18,375 nt of DNA from Burkholderiales bacterium (lineage in GTDB: Bacteria; Pseudomonadota; Gammaproteobacteria; Burkholderiales; Usitatibacteraceae), in NCBI GenBank assembly GCA_025350945.1, contig JANXWW010000024.1, positions 1-18,375 on the forward strand, in the 5' to 3' direction. The position numbers were made by a program, and so were the translations under genes. Every line of letters starts with the position of its first letter. The stretch's first letter is position 1. Shown piece after piece: positions 14,668 to 18,375 of the stretch. The notes beneath the pieces are model-generated. The model worked only from the letters and a program-made list of their open reading frames with translations. It ran no database searches and was not told the DNA's origin.

Positions 14668-15831
14668 ATGAAGATCACCATCGATAATGTTGCACTTGCC
14701 GCGCTGATTTTTGCTGTCGTCGCGATTGGCGCAGTTTCGCTGGTCGCTACGTTCTCCAGCGAAAATCTGATTACTGAGAACGAGCGTGCTCTACGCACGC
14801 AGCGACTGGTTTCCAGCCTTGAAGCGATTCGCTTTCAGTCGCTCGCCATTAACGTAGGGCAGCAAAATTTTGCCATTACCGGCGACGAGAAAAACCTTTT
14901 GCGCTATCGCGAGGGCGTTTCGGAGACCGAATCCGAACTAAAGTATTTAAATGAGAATCAGAGCACAAACGCGGTATTGGCAGCCAAATTTGATGAGCTT
15001 AAGATGGCAGTCAATGCGGTTATTGCCCAGGAAAAGGAGTTAGTTGATATCCGGCGGAATTCGGGGTTTGCGGCTGCTCAGGCGCAAATCCGCGCGCGTG
15101 CCGATGAGCCCGAATTCAATCGCCTGCATAACCTCACATATCGTATGCTGGTTGAAGTTCGCAAGAGTCTCGACAAAATTGAAGCCGATCAGGCGGCATT
15201 TGGCAAAAAAGTTCGCCGCCTGATTTTGGTATTGATTTTGTCTGCTGCGGTTATCTTAATTTATTTGTTCGCTACTTTAAAACGCCTCAATCGGAAGCAA
15301 CGCGATGATCAAGCCACGATGACACATCTAGCCACCCACGACGCGCTGACGGGCCTGTTCAATCGCCCTGCAGTGACGGATTTTATTGAAACACGCCTGG
15401 CCGACGAATCCACCGCTGCGCTGGGTGGCTTTACCCTGATGTTGCTCGATCTGGATGGTTTCAAGGCGGTGAACGACAACCTGGGCCATCAGGCAGGTGA
15501 TGAACTGCTCAAGCAAGCCTCAACCCGCATGACCTTGGCAATACGTGAGTCTGATTATCTTGCGCGCTTGGGGGGAGATGAGTTTCTCGTGGTTCTTCCG
15601 CAAGTATCCGACGAGCAAACTGCGCAGCGGGTGGCTTCAAAGCTGATTGACGCGATTGCGACACCGTATCAAATCCTGGGTAAAACGACCGGCGTCACGC
15701 TCAGCATTGGCGTCAGCTTTTTTCCAAAGGATGGCCGCGACCGGGTGGTCTTGATGCAGCGTGCGGATGCAGCACTTTACAAGGCGAAGCATGGTGGTCG
15801 AAACCAGGCGCGGTTTTTTGAACCTGAATAG
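14668..15831 (+). CDS. Membrane-anchored diguanylate cyclase (GGDEF) with periplasmic helical sensor
   Basis: Expected to make cyclic di-GMP from two GTP. The 387 residues comprise transmembrane helix 1 (about 9-29), a periplasmic four-helix region (about 32-180) resembling CHASE3 (ENLITENERALRTQRLVSS; FAITGDEKNLLRYREGV), transmembrane helix 2 (about 184-203) and a cytoplasmic GGDEF domain from HLATHDALTGLFNR (220-233) to the end. The active-site loop is intact (GGDEF, 302-306) with the Mg-binding D261 in LDLDGFKAVND. An inhibitory I-site RESD (293-296) lies five residues before it, so product inhibition is likely. There is no EAL domain. The ATG is 2 bp after the hemL stop with no useful Shine-Dalgarno sequence, implying translation by coupling to hemL. 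The physiological signal is unknown. Confidence 0.93.
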   Translation: MKITIDNVALAALIFAVVAIGAVSLVATFSSENLITENERALRTQRLVSSLEAIRFQSLAINVGQQNFAITGDEKNLLRYREGVSETESELKYLNENQSTNAVLAAKFDELKMAVNAVIAQEKELVDIRRNSGFAAAQAQIRARADEPEFNRLHNLTYRMLVEVRKSLDKIEADQAAFGKKVRRLILVLILSAAVILIYLFATLKRLNRKQRDDQATMTHLATHDALTGLFNRPAVTDFIETRLADESTAALGGFTLMLLDLDGFKAVNDNLGHQAGDELLKQASTRMTLAIRESDYLARLGGDEFLVVLPQVSDEQTAQRVASKLIDAIATPYQILGKTTGVTLSIGVSFFPKDGRDRVVLMQRADAALYKAKHGGRNQARFFEPE

Positions 15832-15852
15832 CTTTCTGGAAAATTGGGTAAC

Positions 15853-15890
15853 AAAAAACGCCGCGCAGAGATCTGACGCGGCGTTTTTTT
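15853..15890. terminator. Bidirectional terminator between the GGDEF gene and cytochrome c4
   Basis: The stem CGCCGCG (15859-15865) pairs with CGCGGCG (15877-15883), with A6 before and T7 after, so both strands end in a U-tract. The inner sequence can extend the stem as CAGA/TCTG past one bulged base. It lies 21 bp after the GGDEF stop and 17 bp before the cytochrome stop. Confidence 0.93.
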
Positions 15891-15907
15891 GCGTTGTTGT
15901 TACTGCG

Positions 15908-16567
15908 TTACTGCGGACGCATTCCCGCCAAATATTCCGATACCGCCAGGATGTCGTTATCGCGCATGCGTGTCGTAATCGTACTCATCATCGGATGTTT
16001 GCGTTCACCGGAGGCATACGCTTTTAGTTGCGCAAGACTGTATTCAGGCCACTGACCCGCCAGACGGGGATAAATGGCGGGAATACCCGCGCCCGCGCCG
16101 CCATGACACCCTGCACAGGCGGGCACTTTGGCTTCGGCAATACCCGCGCGATAGATTTTTTGGCCTTTTTCGGCCAAGTCTTTATCGCGTGCAACGGCGT
16201 TGTATTTCGGGCGTTGCGCAAAATAATATTCGCCCAAGGCCTTCATATCCGCAGGCGACAAACCAGCCGACATCCCGGCCATGATGGCGTTTTTACGACT
16301 GCCTTCTTTGAAATGCTGAAGCTGCTTGGCGATATACTGCGGAGGCATTCCGGCGATATTGGGATTATTGGGGATAGGGCTCATGCCATCCAGACCGTGA
16401 CAGGCCACACACACCGCACCGGAGATTTGTTGTCCGCGTGCCAATACTTCTGCTTTGGTGGGTTCAGGGGTGGCGTCGGCCTTGGCTACAGGCTCGTTTG
16501 CCATCGCGATGGTACTGCCTGCAATATAAGTTGCTACAAAAATAATCGTCGCCAAAATCTTTTTCAT
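15908..16567 (-). CDS. Periplasmic diheme cytochrome c4
   Basis: A two-domain electron carrier that usually passes electrons from the bc1 complex or other donors to terminal oxidases. The 219 residues begin with a Sec signal peptide (KK, hydrophobic core 4-21, likely cleavage after AMA at about 21-23). There are two haem c sites, CVACH (53-57) and CAGCH (151-155), one per homologous half. The halves share the pattern IAGMPPQYIAKQL (71-83) and LAGQWPEYSLAQL (169-181), each about 16 residues after a CxxCH motif, the repeat typical of c4. Met residues in NAIMAGMS and HPMMSTITTRM are candidate axial ligands. The ATG at 16567 has AAGG (16574-16577) 6 nt upstream. It is divergent from engB across 65 bp. 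Confidence 0.95.
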   Translation of the reverse strand: MKKILATIIFVATYIAGSTIAMANEPVAKADATPEPTKAEVLARGQQISGAVCVACHGLDGMSPIPNNPNIAGMPPQYIAKQLQHFKEGSRKNAIMAGMSAGLSPADMKALGEYYFAQRPKYNAVARDKDLAEKGQKIYRAGIAEAKVPACAGCHGGAGAGIPAIYPRLAGQWPEYSLAQLKAYASGERKHPMMSTITTRMRDNDILAVSEYLAGMRPQ

Positions 16568-16632
16568 TACTAACCTTTATTTGTTTTACCTGCAAAATTG
16601 AATTTTAGCCTATCGAGGCAGAAGAGGAAACC

Positions 16633-17235
16633 GTGGGCATATTCGATGGTGCAACTTATGTTGCTTCCGCACATGATCTGGAGCAATTACCGCTTGATTT
16701 AGGCGTTGAGGTGGCTTTTGTCGGCCGCTCCAACTCTGGCAAGTCAAGCGCAATCAACACACTTGCCAATCACAAACGGCTCGCGTTTGTATCCAAAACA
16801 CCGGGCCGCACGCAGCTCATTAATTTTTTCACCATTACCCAAGGCCGCACCCTGGTTGATTTGCCGGGCTACGGCTACGCCAAGGTGCCACCGGCGGTGA
16901 AAGCGCATTGGACAGAATTGCTGGCAGCGTACGTCTCGACGCGGAAAGCGCTGAAAGGTTTGGTTATTATCATGGATTCGCGCCATCCGATGCGCGATCT
17001 CGATACCGAGCTTTTGAACTGGTATCGACCGACCAATAAGCCGATGCATGTGCTGCTGACGAAATCGGACAAATTAACGCGCAACGAGCAAGCTAAAACC
17101 TTGCGCGAGGTAAAACAGCAGCTAATTGAGGGGCAATACAACGCAACCGTTCAACTCTTCTCAAGTTTAAAACGCACCGGTGTGCCCGAAGCTGAAGTTG
17201 CGATTGGGAAATTATTCGCGGCTGGAGCGGATTAG
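16633..17235 (+). CDS. engB: Ribosome-biogenesis GTPase EngB/YihA (YsxC)
   Basis: An essential TRAFAC-class GTPase needed for late assembly of the large ribosomal subunit. All G motifs are visible in 200 residues: G1 GRSNSGKSS (31-39), G2 within SKTPGRTQLINFF (54-66), G3 DLPGYGYAKV (76-85), G4 TKSDKL (143-148) and G5 SSLKRTGV (177-184). The family hallmark WTELLAAYVSTRKALKG lies between G3 and G4. The start is GTG at 16633-16635: GAGG lies 5 nt upstream and an in-frame TAG precedes it at 16606-16608, so no upstream start is available. It stands alone on the plus strand, divergent from cytochrome c4 and followed by a strong hairpin. Confidence 0.96.
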   Translation: MGIFDGATYVASAHDLEQLPLDLGVEVAFVGRSNSGKSSAINTLANHKRLAFVSKTPGRTQLINFFTITQGRTLVDLPGYGYAKVPPAVKAHWTELLAAYVSTRKALKGLVIIMDSRHPMRDLDTELLNWYRPTNKPMHVLLTKSDKLTRNEQAKTLREVKQQLIEGQYNATVQLFSSLKRTGVPEAEVAIGKLFAAGAD

Positions 17236-17275
17236 TCGTGTTGCCGTAGCCGCTTTTGTGATTTGGCAGACTTGG

Positions 17276-17316
17276 AAAAGAAAAGAGGGCCCGGGAAAAA
17301 GGGTAACCCGGGCCCT
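17276..17316 (-). terminator. GC-rich hairpin with U-rich tail on the minus strand
   Basis: A perfect 10-bp inverted repeat, AGGGCCCGGG (17286-17295) and CCCGGGCCCT (17307-17316), with an 11-nt loop. Read on the minus strand it is followed by CTTTTCTTTT (17285-17276), a plausible intrinsic terminator tail. On the plus strand the following bases are ACATAAAA, so it is not a standard terminator for engB, although the stem alone could still slow polymerase. Confidence 0.6.
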
Positions 17317-17385
17317 ACATAAAAGCCTTAATTGAATTAAGGCCCCGCTCAGGGAGGAGAAGCGGGGAGGAGCAAGCCCCTCATT
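17276..17385 (-). ncRNA. Candidate small RNA with two CUCCUCCC anti-Shine-Dalgarno motifs
   Basis: On the minus strand, downstream of a sigma70-like promoter, four stem-loops follow in about 110 nt. (1) GAGGGG-CUUG-CUCCUC (17382-17367), with one G-U pair and a CUUG tetraloop. (2) CCCCGCU/AGCGGGG (17367-17361 with 17349-17343), whose 11-nt loop contains CUCCUCCC. (3) GCCUUAAUU/AAUUAAGGC (17343-17325), with one base between arms. (4) The terminator hairpin (17316-17286) with its U-rich tail. CUCCUCCC occurs twice (17372-17365 and 17359-17352), once in a loop and once partly masked in a stem. CU-rich loops of this type occur in alphaproteobacterial small RNAs that pair with ribosome sites. Homology to those is not claimed. 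Transcription and strand are inferred from signals only. Confidence 0.45.
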
Positions 17386-17389
17386 GAAT

Positions 17390-17417
17390 AAGATAGGGTC
17401 GCGATATAAAAGTTCAA
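17390..17417 (-). promoter_or_regulatory. Candidate sigma70 promoter of the putative small RNA
   Basis: Minus-strand TTGAAC (17412-17417) and TATCTT (17390-17395) with a 16-bp spacer, each matching the consensus at 4 of 6 positions. Initiation about 7 nt downstream would fall near 17382-17385, immediately before the first stem-loop. Confidence 0.4.
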
Positions 17418-17557
17418 CTCTTTTTTAATTCGCGTTAATATTTATTGCTTTTACTTGTTTTACTTCTTCGCTACCGCTTTGCAACAGTATGTAACATTCA
17501 TTCGTTTTAATTTGGCTAATAGCTTCATAGGCCACGCTTACATTGATAGGTTCAACA

Positions 17558-18375
17558 ATGAATTTTGGTCAATATCCTTTGCGCCGCATGCGCCGTTTGC
17601 GACGCACTGCATTTCTGCGCGACATGGTGCGCGAGTCTTCACTTTCACCGGCAGATTTCATCTATCCGGTATTTATTCTCGATGGTAAAAATCAACGGCA
17701 ATCGATAGCGTCGATGCCCGGTATTGACCGCGTATCGCTGGATTTATTACTGCCGGAAGCCGAAGAAATGATGAGGCTGGGAATTCCGGCGATTGCGCTC
17801 TTTCCCGTGATTGATAGCGCGCTCAAAACACTGGGTGGCGAAGAAGCGCATAACGCTAAGGGCCTGGTGCCACGCGCGGTTAAGGAGATGAAAAAACACT
17901 TTCCCGATTTAGGCGTTATTACCGATATCGCGCTCGATCCCTTTACGACTCATGGCCAAGATGGCGTGATTGATGAGCACGGCTATATTTTGAATGATGA
18001 AACGATTGCCGTGCTAAAAAAGCAGGCGCTTACTCAAGCTGAAGCAGGCGTCGATATTGTGGCACCGAGTGACATGATGGATGGTCGCATCGGCGAAATT
18101 CGTCGCGCACTCGACTCGGAAAACCACATTCATACCGCCATCATGGCGTACTCGGCAAAGTATGCGAGCAAGTTTTACGGCCCGTTTCGCGATGCGGTGG
18201 GCTCTTCCGGCAATCTCGGCAAGAGTGACAAGAAAAATTATCAAATGGACCCTGGCAATTCGGATGAAGCGCTACGCGAAATCGCGCTCGATTTGGCCGA
18301 AGGTGCCGACATGGTGATGGTGAAGCCCGGCATGCCGTATCTGGACATTGTGCAGCGCTGCAAACAAACGTTCGG
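17558..18375 (+). CDS. hemB: Delta-aminolevulinic acid dehydratase (porphobilinogen synthase) HemB, 3' end outside window
   Basis: Condenses two 5-aminolevulinate molecules to porphobilinogen, using the product of HemL. The frame is open from ATG 17558 to the window end, giving 272 residues of about 330. Motifs: FIYPVFILDG (34-43), IALFPVID (79-86), DIALDPFTTHGQDG (123-136), APSDMMDGRIGEIR (169-182), the first active-site lysine K201 in AYSAKYASKFYGPFRDA (197-213) and the Schiff-base lysine K256 in MVMVKPGMP (252-260). The metal loop has Ala, Asp and Thr where zinc-type enzymes have Cys, so it belongs to the Mg-dependent class. AGG (17548-17550) lies 7 nt before the ATG. The N-terminal MNFGQYPLRRMRRLRR agrees with proteobacterial HemB. 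Confidence 0.97.
   Translation, partial: MNFGQYPLRRMRRLRRTAFLRDMVRESSLSPADFIYPVFILDGKNQRQSIASMPGIDRVSLDLLLPEAEEMMRLGIPAIALFPVIDSALKTLGGEEAHNAKGLVPRAVKEMKKHFPDLGVITDIALDPFTTHGQDGVIDEHGYILNDETIAVLKKQALTQAEAGVDIVAPSDMMDGRIGEIRRALDSENHIHTAIMAYSAKYASKFYGPFRDAVGSSGNLGKSDKKNYQMDPGNSDEALREIALDLAEGADMVMVKPGMPYLDIVQRCKQTF

Larger units (their letters stand above)
17236..17557. other. engB-hemB intergenic region (322 bp), highly structured
   Basis: No convincing protein-coding frame. The first 40 bp are unremarkable. From 17276 to 17417 there is a chain of inverted repeats with promoter and terminator signals on the minus strand, described separately as a candidate small RNA. From about 17418 to 17547 the sequence is AT-rich and should contain the hemB promoter, though I found no pair of hexamers good enough to name. 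AGG at 17548-17550 is the hemB ribosome site. Confidence 0.7.

Noticed and set aside
16028..16573. A 181-residue plus-strand frame opposite cytochrome c4
   Set aside because: The minus strand has a signal peptide, two haem motifs and a good ribosome site; the plus frame is a shadow with no recognisable content.

Overview
The window looks like a chromosomal segment of a betaproteobacterium, probably a Nitrosomonadales/Methylophilales-type organism. The evidence is gene content and order: a Chp-type pilus chemosensory cluster next to rubredoxin and thiD, the series thiD-thiE-hemL, and a diheme cytochrome c4 divergent from engB with hemB beyond it. The genus cannot be fixed from sequence alone. 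There are no insertion sequences, tRNAs, rRNAs or CRISPR arrays. Gene spacing and codon use look like ordinary core chromosome.

Layout. (1) 1-600 is the 3' part of uppP (undecaprenyl diphosphatase), ending at a perfect 17-bp bidirectional terminator. (2) 678-11081 on the minus strand is a twitching/type IV pilus chemosensory locus, transcribed pilG -> pilH -> pilI -> pilJ -> chpA. ChpA is a giant 2110-residue CheA hybrid with several phosphotransfer domains, a 120-residue pentapeptide-repeat helix, a kinase core, a CheW domain and a C-terminal receiver. No CheR-like pilK or CheB-like chpB is present. (3) 11372-11578 is a small rubredoxin gene on the minus strand, divergent from (4) a plus-strand run thiD-thiE-hemL-diguanylate cyclase (11781-15831) with gaps of 15, 5 and 2 bp. 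(5) A shared terminator separates that run from a convergent cytochrome c4 gene (15908-16567, minus), which is divergent from engB (16633-17235, plus). (6) A 322-bp gap then leads to hemB (from 17558, cut by the window end).

How the genes fit together. Signals at the PilJ transducer should pass through the CheW-like PilI to the ChpA kinase, then to the single-domain receivers PilG and PilH, which control pilus extension and retraction. The thi genes make thiamine phosphate. HemL and HemB catalyse two consecutive steps of tetrapyrrole synthesis, which fits the cytochrome encoded nearby. The GGDEF protein adds a possible c-di-GMP input to surface behaviour.

The most interesting unexplained structure is in the engB-hemB gap. 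On the minus strand, a sigma70-like promoter is followed by four consecutive stem-loops, two copies of CUCCUCCC (complementary to Shine-Dalgarno sequences) and a GC hairpin with a U-rich tail. This looks like a roughly 110-nt trans-acting small RNA. Other points worth a second look are the 24-unit pentapeptide repeat in ChpA, a Ser-substituted phosphotransfer site in ChpA, and a PilJ N-terminal extension bracketed by a duplicated FKLPI-x-G motif.
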